From assembly GCA_013695335.1 (NCBI GenBank), contig JACDAR010000055.1, forward strand, positions 1 through 5,883: DNA of 5,883 nucleotides, written 5' to 3'. The DNA comes from Rubrobacter sp. GTDB lineage: Bacteria; Actinomycetota; Rubrobacteria; Rubrobacterales; Rubrobacteraceae. Of the stretch, positions 1 through 5,591 are shown in pieces; position 1 is the stretch's first letter; each line of letters opens with the position of its first letter. A model generated the notes under the pieces. It was given only the letters and a program-made list of their open reading frames with translations. It did not search any database and was not told the DNA's origin. A program made the translations under genes and the position numbers.

Positions 1-645
1 ATCCCGGAAGTATTTCACGGCTCCGAGACACTACTCCTGATGGAATTCATCGAAGGAAGCAGCCGTTTCTCCGAAGGCGCCAAACACCACGGAGCGGAAC
101 TGCTTGCCGGGTTGCACGGCATAACCGTAGCCGCATACGGCCACGAGCGTGACACGCTCATAGGCAGCCTGGACCAGCCAAACCCGTGGACTGAGAGTTG
201 GGTCGAGTTCTTTCGGGAGCAGCGTCTGCTTTACATGGCGAACGTTGCACATGGGGCGGGCCGGATGCCCACGGAAGAACTACGAAGGGTGGATAGATTG
301 TGCGGGAAGCTTGACGGTTTGATCGGGGAGCCTAACCCTCCGGCCCTGATCCACGGCGACGTTTGGAGCGCGAACGTGCTGGCGAAAGGTGACCGCATAA
401 CCGCGTTCCTCGACCCGGCCATCTACCACGCCGACCCTGAGATCGAACTCGCCTTCATCTCCCTCTTCAACTCCTTCGGGGAGGATTTCATGCAACGGTA
501 CGCGGAGATCCACCCGATAAGCGATGCTTTCTTCGAGGTGCGCCGCGACCTGTACAACCTGTATCCGCTTCTGGTCCACACCTACTTCTTCGGCGGCGGA
601 TACCTGGATTCGGTGCGGAGTATCCTGGCGAGGTTCGGGGTATGA
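1..645 (+). CDS. Fructosamine kinase family protein, 5'-truncated by window edge
   Basis: The frame is open from base 1 and ends at TGA 643-645, giving 214 residues. Full-length family members are near 290, so the N-terminal lobe with the nucleotide-binding region lies off the window, and the internal ATG at 40 is not the start. Visible landmarks fit the fructosamine kinase/FN3K branch of the aminoglycoside-phosphotransferase-like kinases: the LLLMEFIEG hinge segment, the catalytic loop IHGDVWSANV (HGD at residues 118-120 of the visible frame), the metal-binding FLDPA (Asp138), then DPEIELAF and the C-terminal YPLLVHTYFFGGGYLDSV. By family knowledge these enzymes phosphorylate ketoamines (glycated amines or proteins) in the cytoplasm, a step in deglycation; the exact substrate cannot be read from sequence. 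The stop overlaps the next start (ATGA, 642-645), indicating coupling with yidD. Confidence 0.9.
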   Translation: MPEVFHGSETLLLMEFIEGSSRFSEGAKHHGAELLAGLHGITVAAYGHERDTLIGSLDQPNPWTESWVEFFREQRLLYMANVAHGAGRMPTEELRRVDRLCGKLDGLIGEPNPPALIHGDVWSANVLAKGDRITAFLDPAIYHADPEIELAFISLFNSFGEDFMQRYAEIHPISDAFFEVRRDLYNLYPLLVHTYFFGGGYLDSVRSILARFGV

Positions 646-998
646 CAGGGGTTCTCGCTACGGGTACGGCACGCGCCATCACGCTGTACCAGCGGTACGT
701 CTCGCCACACAAAGGTTTCTCCTGCCCGCACAGGATTCTGCACGGTGGCCAATCTTGTTCGGGTTACGTGAAGGTTTTGATCCTCAGTTCCGGCGTACGT
801 GCCGTGTTGCCCGATATTCGCGCCCACTTCGACCAATGTCGGGAGGTGAGGATTTCGTTGCAGGCTTCGCACGTTTGCGAGGCGCACCCCTCTTCGGACC
901 AAAACACGTGGCGCAGATGGCGAAGGCGGATCGGCCGCCCCCTCGATGCATGTGACTGCGCCGATTGCGGGTGCGACATCATGGATTGCTGGTTCTGA
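642..998 (+). CDS. yidD: YidD-like membrane protein insertion efficiency factor with Cys-rich C-terminal tail
   Basis: This 118-residue product is a divergent YidD. It has an amphipathic N-terminal helix (ITLYQRYVSP, residues 13-22), then GFSCPHRILHGGQSCSGYVK with conserved Cys28 and Cys39, and an LPDIRAHFDQCR segment (56-67) with Cys66. The CPHR...HGG form matches the longer YidD variant rather than the short E. coli-like one. By family knowledge YidD is a small membrane-associated protein that helps YidC/Sec-dependent membrane protein insertion. Classical YidD is about 70-85 residues; the extra tail carries CDCADCGC and a final DCW (Cys104, 106, 109, 111, 116), which could bind metal, but that is inference. 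The ATG at 642 overlaps the kinase stop, and a GAGG at 630-633 serves as ribosome binding site. The usual yidD neighbours (rpmH, rnpA, yidC) are absent here. Confidence 0.82.
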   Translation: MTGVLATGTARAITLYQRYVSPHKGFSCPHRILHGGQSCSGYVKVLILSSGVRAVLPDIRAHFDQCREVRISLQASHVCEAHPSSDQNTWRRWRRRIGRPLDACDCADCGCDIMDCWF

Positions 999-1034
999 AT
1001 ACGGCAGGTTGCTAACCCGGTTTCAGGGGCTTCT

Positions 1035-1133
1035 TCAGCCAGAAGGAGCGGTCCTGTAATGGTAGGTGTGAAGTACTGAGAATCCCGCCTTCTCGACCAT
1101 CGCGAGCGAAGGATGATTGTCCTCTCCCACCTG
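1035..1133 (-). pseudogene. Detached C-terminus of the GNAT acetyltransferase (after in-frame TGA)
   Basis: Immediately after the TGA at 1136-1134, in the same frame, 32 codons encode QVGEDNHPSLAM, VEKAGFSVLHTYHYR and a short tail, ending at TGA 1037-1035. This is the characteristic end of this GNAT group (Y-x-QVxExNxPaLaxYexxGF...YHYR). Only the codon at the TGA is out of place; homologues commonly carry Leu there. The downstream codons show no further damage, so the lesion is recent, a sequence error, or a site of readthrough (the next base is C). With read-through the protein would be 247 residues from ATG 1778, a usual length for this group. Confidence 0.8.
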
Positions 1134-1778
1134 TCAGTAGGCATTGCGCGCGCCGTATATTTGGGCGGCCCATCCCAGGCGGGCACGTATCACGGCCAGC
1201 CCGAGTCCCTTTCGCCTGTAGTCCGGCCTGACGGCCGCGGTCGAGAGGCCGACCCAGCCACTATCCACAACTACCCTTCCTACCGCCACGATGTCACCAT
1301 CCGGATTGCGGACCTCCGCGAAGCCAGCCCTCGGATGACGCGCCACGAGCGCGCGACCCACGCTGCCAAGCGGCCTCGCCAGTCTCTCGCACGCGTCCAG
1401 CCATTCCGGCGAGCACTCCACCGATATTCCCATCTCCAGACCAATGAAGGTGTTTGCGGCCACGGTGTCTGTTGTGCGCGAGACGAAAACGCGAGTCCGA
1501 CTTTCGGCGATGAAGCCAAGCCGGGAGAGTCTCTCATCCAGAAGTTCCCCAGCGTCCAGGGGTACCTGAAAGCGGATGGGAAGGCCGTGCCTGCCGTAGA
1601 AATCGTAAACGTCGGGCAGGAAAGCGACCAGCCGCTCCACGTCAGCGGTGAGCGGAAGCGCAGAGTTTGCCCTGTTGGTGAACCCTGAATTGGATCTGAG
1701 AAGCCAGGGACCGCATTCTTCCGCGATGTCAGCCCGCCAGCCGAGCGAAGCTATTCTCTGTAGCTGAAGTTCATCCAT
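1134..1778 (-). CDS. GNAT family N-acetyltransferase, prematurely ended by in-frame TGA
   Basis: This is a GNAT acetyltransferase. The family core starts at MDELQLQRIASLGW and includes CGPWLLRSNSGFTNRANSALPL, then a second half with VGRVVVDSGWVGLSTAAVRPDYRRKGLGLAVI; RRKGLG (residues 188-193) is the acetyl-CoA pyrophosphate-binding loop. The substrate is unknown. I chose ATG 1778 because homology begins there. The frame continues upstream to a TTG at 1850 with AGGAG at 1853-1857, but only 2 nt separate them and the added 24 residues are polar and unconserved-looking. No clear SD precedes 1778, so the start is uncertain. The protein stops at TGA 1136-1134 right after GARNAY, although the same frame beyond encodes the expected family C-terminus (1133-1035). 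As read, it lacks the final strands of the fold and is probably inactive unless the TGA is read through or is a sequencing error. It is the last gene of the dehydrogenase-DUF4126 run. Confidence 0.82.
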   Translation of the reverse strand: MDELQLQRIASLGWRADIAEECGPWLLRSNSGFTNRANSALPLTADVERLVAFLPDVYDFYGRHGLPIRFQVPLDAGELLDERLSRLGFIAESRTRVFVSRTTDTVAANTFIGLEMGISVECSPEWLDACERLARPLGSVGRALVARHPRAGFAEVRNPDGDIVAVGRVVVDSGWVGLSTAAVRPDYRRKGLGLAVIRARLGWAAQIYGARNAY

Positions 1779-1855
1779 CGCTAGCAGGTTCGTGCGTTGT
1801 CTCTGATGAGGCTTGCCCTGTCTGTCTTTTTTATCTGGGCTGGACCCCAAATCTC

Positions 1856-2350
1856 CTAAGAGTCTTGCTCCTGACTGGAAGGGCGCAACGAGCGTGCCCC
1901 GACCGTCAGGGTGATGGCATCTTCGGCTGCGGCCACGATCGGGTCAGGCGCGCCGGTTTTCTCGACGATGGCGGCGCGCAGGTTCTCACCGGCGAAGGCC
2001 GCACCGACTGCCGACACGGCCCCGATCAGGGCTCCGGCGGGGAGTGCGCGTTTCTCTGATGCGAAGAGCGCCGCGCCCACAAACACTCCCGAGACGGCCC
2101 GTCCGATGAGTGCATTCTGCGAGGTACGTGAAGTAACGCCCGGTATCTTGTCCGCGATGAGTTCTCCCAGCAGCGCGAGTTGCAGGAGCGTGGAGAGCTT
2201 GCTCGAAGCGAGGAACCTGAACGGCGTATCTTGGAGCGAGATCCCACCCCTTGATGCTGCCCGGCTGAGGAGCGCCGGTCCCGACGTGGATCGAAGACCC
2301 GAGATCGCGCCGAGGCCGACCGTCCTCCACACAATGCTGGACGTCTTCAT
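1856..2350 (-). CDS. DUF4126 family membrane protein
   Basis: The product has 164 residues, small and hydrophobic, and matches the DUF4126 pattern: GLRSTSGPALLS near residues 18-29, LLGELIADKIPGVTSRT around 60-76, then NALIGRAVSGVFVGAALFA and a Gly/Ala-rich segment, LPAGALIGAVSAVGAAFAG, leading to NLR and a C-terminal AAAEDAITLTVG. Three to four membrane segments are predicted by eye, interrupted by the conserved ELIADK and SRTS motifs. The family has no assigned biochemical role, so none is claimed. ATG 2350 is preceded by GGGG at 2359-2362, 8 nt upstream. The gene begins 18 nt after the dehydrogenase stop, and its TAG stop (1858-1856) lies in the AGGAG at 1853-1857 ahead of the GNAT frame, so the three genes look co-transcribed. 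Confidence 0.85.
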   Translation of the reverse strand: MKTSSIVWRTVGLGAISGLRSTSGPALLSRAASRGGISLQDTPFRFLASSKLSTLLQLALLGELIADKIPGVTSRTSQNALIGRAVSGVFVGAALFASEKRALPAGALIGAVSAVGAAFAGENLRAAIVEKTGAPDPIVAAAEDAITLTVGARSLRPSSQEQDS

Positions 2351-2368
2351 GAGTTTTTCCCCAGACTA

Positions 2369-3442
2369 CTAAGCAAGCGCGCTCCATACTTCGAGTTTGT
2401 TTTTGACGTGACGGATCACCTCGTCCGTGAACTCCGTGGTTCCCGTCGAGCCCCCGAGATCCGCCGTGCGGCTGCCCTCCAGGATAGTCTCGAAGGTCGC
2501 CTCGTAGATAGCGCGCGAGACGCGGCTCGCCTCCTCCTCGTGCATGAAGTTGAGGAGGGCTGCGCCGGCCAGGATCATGGCCATCGGGTTGGCGACGTTC
2601 TTGCCTTCGAGCGATGGGGCAGTTCCGTGCGGGGCCTCGGCCATCACGGTCTCAGGGTTCTCGTCTTCGTCGAGTGAGATGAGCAAGGACTCCGCCCCGG
2701 CGATTGAGCCGAACATCTGCATCACCAGGTCGGAGATGCAGTCGCCGTCGCGGTTGAGGGTCGGGATGACGAGCGGCTCGCCGTATGTTGTTAGGAGCAG
2801 CGCGTAGGTTGCGTCTATGAGCTGGGGGTCGTAGCGGACGTCGCGGCTGTTCTCGGCGGCCCGGTCCATCTCCTCCTTGAGCATCCCCTCGTAGATGGGG
2901 GATACTGTCCACTTCGGGCCGCCGAAGACCTTCGCCTCCATCCTGCGCGCCTGGATGAACGAGAACTCCGCGACGCCCCGGCATACGCGGCGTGAGATCT
3001 TCTCAGTCCGGTACGCGATCTCATTGAGCCCCTCGCCCTCGCGATGCTCCTCCGCGCCGTATGCGTCGTCCACCGCCATCCGCACCACGGAGACCGGTGA
3101 ATGGACGCCGGTTACGGGGTTGACGCCTGGGATGCGCCTTCCCGTGCGCACGATCACGGTCCCGTCAATGCCTTTTCGCAGGATGGCGTTCGGCGACCCG
3201 AGGGAGCTGTTCTCCGGGGTGATGGTCGCGGCCTTGAGGCCGTAGCCCGTTTCTTTCATCGCGGCGGCTGCCTCGTTCACCACCCCGTTGTCCGTTGTCT
3301 GCCTGTTCTCTAGCGAGAGATCGTAACGGTCGAACTCCAGATCCAACCTCGTTACTCCGGGGTCGAGAACCCGTAGCGCCTCCTCGAGGAGTTCTTGCCC
3401 CGTCTGATCCCCCTCCATCACTACTATCGTCTTGCGATCCAC
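2369..3442 (-). CDS. Isocitrate/isopropylmalate dehydrogenase family protein (likely isocitrate dehydrogenase)
   Basis: From GTG 3442 the product has 357 residues, normal for a beta-decarboxylating dehydrogenase. Seen in order: TIVVMEGDQTGQ at the N-terminus (GDxxG, residues 11-15), the substrate loop SPNAILRKG (Ser83, Asn85, Arg89), VRTGRRIPGV (Arg99), a GPKW lysine (Lys177) in the place of the catalytic Lys, the metal ligands in DGDCISD (Asp234, Asp238), and the dinucleotide motif APHGTAPSLEGKNVANP (His272). HGTAP and the S-x-N-x-x-x-R loop favour isocitrate over isopropylmalate. The family oxidatively decarboxylates a 2R,3S-malate-type substrate using NAD or NADP; cofactor choice is not decided here. 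The frame extends to TTG 3499, but a TATACT at 3481-3486 would then lie inside it, while GAGG at 3451-3454 sits 8 nt before GTG 3442. GTG 3451 is a second possible start. First gene of the dehydrogenase-DUF4126-GNAT run. Confidence 0.88.
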   Translation of the reverse strand: MDRKTIVVMEGDQTGQELLEEALRVLDPGVTRLDLEFDRYDLSLENRQTTDNGVVNEAAAAMKETGYGLKAATITPENSSLGSPNAILRKGIDGTVIVRTGRRIPGVNPVTGVHSPVSVVRMAVDDAYGAEEHREGEGLNEIAYRTEKISRRVCRGVAEFSFIQARRMEAKVFGGPKWTVSPIYEGMLKEEMDRAAENSRDVRYDPQLIDATYALLLTTYGEPLVIPTLNRDGDCISDLVMQMFGSIAGAESLLISLDEDENPETVMAEAPHGTAPSLEGKNVANPMAMILAGAALLNFMHEEEASRVSRAIYEATFETILEGSRTADLGGSTGTTEFTDEVIRHVKNKLEVWSALA

Positions 3443-3480
3443 GCTTCGCACCTCTACCTGGTATTTTTGACTACCAGCAG

Positions 3481-3486
3481 AGTATA
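3481..3486 (-). promoter_or_regulatory. Candidate -10 box for the dehydrogenase operon
   Basis: On the minus strand this reads TATACT, five of six matches to TATAAT. It lies 39 nt before GTG 3442 and would give a leader of about 30 nt. No good -35 hexamer is visible at 16-18 nt upstream (TCTGTC at 17 nt spacing), so activator dependence or chance is possible. Confidence 0.4.
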
Positions 3487-3700
3487 CGGCTCCGCGCAAA
3501 ATGGACAGAGACCGGCTTTACTTACCAGAGTCATAGCCGAAGTATGTGCAAAAAGGGCCACAAAACGCTGCAGGTTTTCGGCACCGTATGCACTCGCGTA
3601 TCTCCATCCACTACCACAAAACCTTATCGTATTCTCACCAGCGCCCTTCGGAGTTCGGCTCTTCAGTGGCACGGGCTCGTTTTATGCAGCATCCTGGATA

Positions 3701-3735
3701 CAGGCTGCCTGAAAGGCGCCTTCTCAGGCAACCTG
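3701..3735 (-). terminator. Large hairpin, candidate terminator or attenuator after the DUF417 gene
   Basis: The arms CAGGcTGCCTGA (3701-3712) and TCAGGCAaCCTG (3724-3735) pair with 11 of 12 positions around a centre that itself contains the palindrome AAGGCGCCTT (3713-3722). It starts 73 nt past the DUF417 stop in the direction of minus-strand transcription. No U-tract follows, so it would be a tail-less terminator, as proposed for some high-GC bacteria, or a processing or attenuation structure in readthrough RNA heading to the dehydrogenase gene. No plus-strand gene ends nearby. Confidence 0.5.
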
Positions 3736-3807
3736 GTGAATAAGGTCAGGAGAAGGCTCCGAAACCCACGGGCTCAGTCTTTAGATCGAGGCATAGGCGC
3801 GGAGCAC

Positions 3808-4260
3808 TCACGTCTCGCGGGCGGCCCGCAGCGCCTCGGCGGCCGTCAGTATCGAGGCCCCGAGCAGCACGCTATCTTTAGCCAGGAACTGCCCTTCCAG
3901 GGAGAGGGCGGGAAACCCGTGATCTTCCTGCAGAACTCCCGGCATCGAGAGAAGGAAACTGAGGGTGGTGAGGAACATCGCGGTGGCCCCGAGGCTGCCG
4001 AGTGCCGAGGCCCTCGGCGAGAGTGGCCTCGCGGCGATCAGCATGCCCAGCGTGATCTCCGTGACCCCTATGAGCCTCGCGGTCTTCCGCGCACCCATCC
4101 TCCTGTTGATCCACGAAAAGAGCGGGCTCGTGGAGACCATGGGCTGTATATTCTCGGCCTCGTATTCGACGAACTTCAGCGCCCCGATCCACAACAGGTT
4201 CCCCGCCAACGCGGAGCGAACGACGCCCCTGCCGGCGGCTTCAAGCGATACGTTCGCCAT
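3808..4260 (-). CDS. DUF417 family (RclC/YkgB-like) inner membrane protein
   Basis: The product has 150 residues and matches DUF417 along its length: GNLLWIGALKFVEYEAENIQ (residues 20-39), PMVSTSPLFSW (40-50), ARLIGVTEITLGMLIAARPL (61-80), SALGSLGATAMFLTTLSFLLS (85-105), PGV...HGFPALSLEGQFLAKDSVLLGAS (107-136). Four membrane segments are apparent, near 14-28, 61-78, 85-105 and 127-143. E. coli RclC (YkgB) belongs to this family and contributes to resistance to reactive chlorine; its molecular activity is unclear, so a redox-stress role here is only inferred. ATG 4260 is chosen because GGGGAGGT precedes it by 4 nt; the frame stays open upstream without coding character. It diverges from the CRP/FNR gene across a 144-bp spacer holding a CRP-type palindrome, so control by that regulator is likely. 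No rclA, rclB or rclR homologue is in the window. Confidence 0.9.
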   Translation of the reverse strand: MANVSLEAAGRGVVRSALAGNLLWIGALKFVEYEAENIQPMVSTSPLFSWINRRMGARKTARLIGVTEITLGMLIAARPLSPRASALGSLGATAMFLTTLSFLLSMPGVLQEDHGFPALSLEGQFLAKDSVLLGASILTAAEALRAARET

Positions 4261-4308
4261 TGATACCTCCCCTTCTCGATTTCGGACCATCTTCACGCGG
4301 CAACGGGT

Positions 4309-4314
4309 TAGAAT
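4309..4314 (+). promoter_or_regulatory. Candidate -10 box for the CRP/FNR gene
   Basis: TAGAAT (four or more consensus positions) lies just left of the palindrome, so transcription would start at about 4320, inside the palindrome, which would suit negative autoregulation. A TATTCT on the opposite strand overlaps it (4310-4315) and could serve the DUF417 gene. Neither has a clear -35 hexamer. Confidence 0.3.
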
Positions 4315-4317
4315 AAA

Positions 4318-4331
4318 GTGACGCACGTCAC
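4318..4331. promoter_or_regulatory. CRP-type operator palindrome (GTGA-N6-TCAC)
   Basis: GTGACGCACGTCAC has perfect 6-bp arms around two central bases and the exact half-site spacing of the CRP consensus TGTGA-N6-TCACA; the flanking bases are A and C rather than T and A. It lies 87 nt before the regulator's GTG start and 58 nt before the DUF417 start, in a shared divergent spacer. The adjacent regulator has the CRP-like recognition helix, so it is the natural candidate to bind. Confidence 0.65.
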
Positions 4332-4387
4332 CAAGTCGCCGCAGGGTAGGACGACTTCTGGCGAACAGAAAAGTCGGGCTCTTCGAA

Positions 4388-4394
4388 AAGGAGG
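4388..4394 (+). promoter_or_regulatory. Strong Shine-Dalgarno deciding the CRP/FNR start
   Basis: AAGGAGG, essentially the full anti-SD match, lies 10 nt before GTG 4405 and 13 nt before TTG 4408. The far-upstream GTG at 4318 has no comparable site, so the extra 29 N-terminal codons are unlikely to be translated. Confidence 0.7.
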
Positions 4395-4404
4395 CGCAAG
4401 CAGA

Positions 4405-5097
4405 GTGTTGTTGCCGAAAGAAAAGCTGCGACTCCTTTCCATGGTGGATGTCCTTGAGCCCCTTTCCGAAGAAGCGCTGGAGGAGTTCAGCCAGCGCGTC
4501 CCGGATACGCACGTTGATCGGGGGCAGGTATTCTACGCTCCGGGGGACAGGAGCGAGGCGCTCTTCATGCTCAAGAGAGGCAGGGTGCGCATATACAAGG
4601 TGACCCCGGATGGGTGGGAGTTCACGCTCGCCATGGTGGAGGCCGGGACGATGTTCGGGGAGATGTCGCTCACCGCGCAGCGGATGAGGGAGGCGTACGC
4701 GGAGGCCACCGAGCCTTCCGACATCTGTGTCCTGAGACGCGAGGATCTAGAGCGGATCGTGAGGGCCAACCCGGACGTCGGCCTCGAAATGATGCGCGTC
4801 CTTAGCGAGCGGCTTCGGGCGTGCGAGGAGCGGCTGGAGGACATCGGCCTCAAGAACGTGCCGGCGCGCCTGGCGGGCCTCATCTTCCGACTCGTCGCGC
4901 ACGAAGGCATCATGACTCCCGAAGGACCAAGTATACCCACCCACTACACCCACTGGCAGCTTGCCAGCATGATCGGCGCAAGCCGTGAGAGCGTAACCAG
5001 GGCCTTCACCAAGCTGCAAAGAGGCGGGGCCGTGAAGCTGAAGGATCGACGCATCTATGTCCTTGACGCGGATGCCCTGGAGAAGAGCACCAAGTGA
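4405..5097 (+). CDS. CRP/FNR family transcriptional regulator
   Basis: From GTG 4405 the product has 230 residues, the usual length. The N-terminal cyclic-nucleotide-like beta barrel (about 10-120) shows GQVFYAPGDRSEALFMLKRGRVRIYKVTPDGWEF and the pocket motif MFGEMSL (FGE, residues 84-86), followed by a long dimer helix and a winged helix-turn-helix: THWQLASMIGASRESVTRAFTKL with Arg194, Glu195 and Arg199 in the positions that read TGTGA half-sites in E. coli CRP. The pocket keeps Arg95 but has Glu96 where CRP has Ser83, and the N-terminus lacks FNR iron-sulfur cysteines, so the signal may be neither cAMP nor oxygen through a cluster. The frame extends to GTG 4318, but that lies in the operator; AAGGAGG (4388-4394) sits 10 nt before GTG 4405. 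TTG 4408 is another option. The gene diverges from the DUF417 gene. Confidence 0.9.
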   Translation: MLLPKEKLRLLSMVDVLEPLSEEALEEFSQRVPDTHVDRGQVFYAPGDRSEALFMLKRGRVRIYKVTPDGWEFTLAMVEAGTMFGEMSLTAQRMREAYAEATEPSDICVLRREDLERIVRANPDVGLEMMRVLSERLRACEERLEDIGLKNVPARLAGLIFRLVAHEGIMTPEGPSIPTHYTHWQLASMIGASRESVTRAFTKLQRGGAVKLKDRRIYVLDADALEKSTK

Positions 5098-5159
5098 GAG
5101 GCTACAACAACTCCGGCGGTTCTCGGGAACTCTCCGGCGGGCTTCCAAGAACCAGACAT
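5098..5159. other. Short spacer between the regulator gene and the transposon end
   Basis: It contains a direct repeat of CTCCGGCGG (5111-5119 and 5132-5140) and, between the copies, a small GTTC-TCGG-GAAC hairpin (5119-5130). Neither looks like a strong terminator. The last bases (5155-5159, GACAT) would be the 5-bp target duplication if the Tn3-type end at 5160 is real; the partner copy is outside the window. Confidence 0.4.
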
Positions 5160-5197
5160 GGAGTACGAGTAGCAACCGCGCAGTATCTTACGCTAAC
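5160..5197. repeat. Candidate 38-bp terminal inverted repeat of a Tn3-family transposon
   Basis: The stretch begins GGAG and ends in TCTTACGCTAAC; its inner part matches the TACGCTAA-type inner boundary seen in Tn3-family ends, and the length from GGAG to there is the canonical 38 bp. It lies just past the transposase C-terminus (stop at 5208), as expected. The outermost bases are GGAG rather than the usual GGGG, so the end may be decayed. The second end is not in the window, so the assignment rests on position and partial motif. Confidence 0.5.
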
Positions 5198-5207
5198 GCC
5201 TGGCGAG

Positions 5208-5519
5208 TCATGGCGGCGGTTCGCCAGATTCGACCGGAGGGAGTTCGTAGTCACCGAGCTCCGATGGGTTCCGCAATGGGCGCAGGCCGCCCCCGGCCAC
5301 CGACTCGTCCAAGGCGAAATGGTAGCGGCCGAGCATGCGCACGTGCTCCCGCGCCAGCGGCGACACCCGGGCGAGGTCCTCGTCGGCAACCCTCTCACCG
5401 TCGGCGCGCAGATGCCGGACGGCCTCGTCGAGGTAGAGGCTGTTGAACAGGCAAACGGCGTTCACCACCAGGCCCAGGGCGCCGAGCTGGTCCTCTTGTG
5501 AGACCTCGCCAATAATCGT
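5208..5519 (-). pseudogene. Tn3-family transposase, C-terminal fragment cut by an ISL3-type insertion
   Basis: The minus-strand frame from about 5519 to TGA 5210-5208 encodes some 103 residues of the Tn3-family TnpA C-terminus: SQEDQLGALGLVVNAVCLFN, then SLYLDEAV, LRADGERVADEDLARVSPL and HVRMLGRYHFAL, closing with LRPLRNP. This is one of the most conserved parts of the family, which performs replicative cointegrate transposition with a DDE catalytic domain. Full-length TnpA is close to 1000 residues and the catalytic Glu lies just upstream of the part seen here. The homology stops where the putative left end of an ISL3-family element begins, and the frame meets TAA at 5552-5550 inside that element. 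The gene is therefore disrupted; the remainder may continue beyond the IS outside the window. No resolvase is visible. Confidence 0.85.
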
Positions 5520-5547
5520 GGGTTCTGTCGCGTTCGTGATGAAAAGG

Positions 5548-5580
5548 CCTTACCGTTAGGCTCCGTAGAGTCGGGTAAGG
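5548..5580 (+). promoter_or_regulatory. Hairpin covering the ISL3 transposase ribosome binding site
   Basis: CCTTACC (5548-5554) is the exact reverse complement of GGTAAGG (5574-5580). The right arm includes most of the AAGGAG (5577-5582) that precedes ATG 5592. In RNA entering from outside the element the SD would be paired, which could limit transposase translation from readthrough transcripts. The repeat could instead be a subterminal transposase-binding site. Confidence 0.4.
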
Positions 5581-5591
5581 AGAAGCGTCCC

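Larger units (their letters stand above)
3443..3807. other. Spacer between the dehydrogenase and DUF417 genes
   Basis: This stretch of about 365 bp holds a likely dehydrogenase promoter near its left end and a large hairpin at 3701-3735 behind the DUF417 gene. Frames crossing it on either strand show mixed third-position use and no recognised family. I see no tRNA, no repeat array and no transposon end in it. Confidence 0.6.

Noticed and set aside
524..955. Plus-strand frame of 143 codons across the kinase/yidD junction
   Set aside because: It overlaps two recognised genes in another frame and is rich in Arg, Ser and Pro with no family character, as expected of a shadow frame.
1007..1040. 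Small stems GGTT-GCT-AACC and GGCT-TCTTC-AGCC between yidD and the GNAT gene as a bidirectional terminator
   Set aside because: Both stems are only 4 bp and no U-tract follows on either strand.
1113..1688. Plus-strand frame of 191 codons opposite the GNAT gene
   Set aside because: It is antisense to a clearly recognised GNAT domain and has no domain of its own.
3443..3499. TTG 3499 as start of the dehydrogenase
   Set aside because: The extra residues are not like the family N-terminus, and a good SD and a -10-like box both favour GTG 3442.
3545..3562. TGTG...CACA dyad upstream of the dehydrogenase as a second CRP site
   Set aside because: The spacer between TGTG and CACA is 10 nt, not the 8 required for TGTGA-N6-TCACA, and the inner A/T positions do not match.
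3454..3672. Minus-strand frame of 72 codons ending just before the dehydrogenase start, with a CPFC motif
   Set aside because: It has no recognised family, mixed third-position bases, and contains the TATACT promoter candidate and part of the spacer. A single CPFC is not enough to call a gene.
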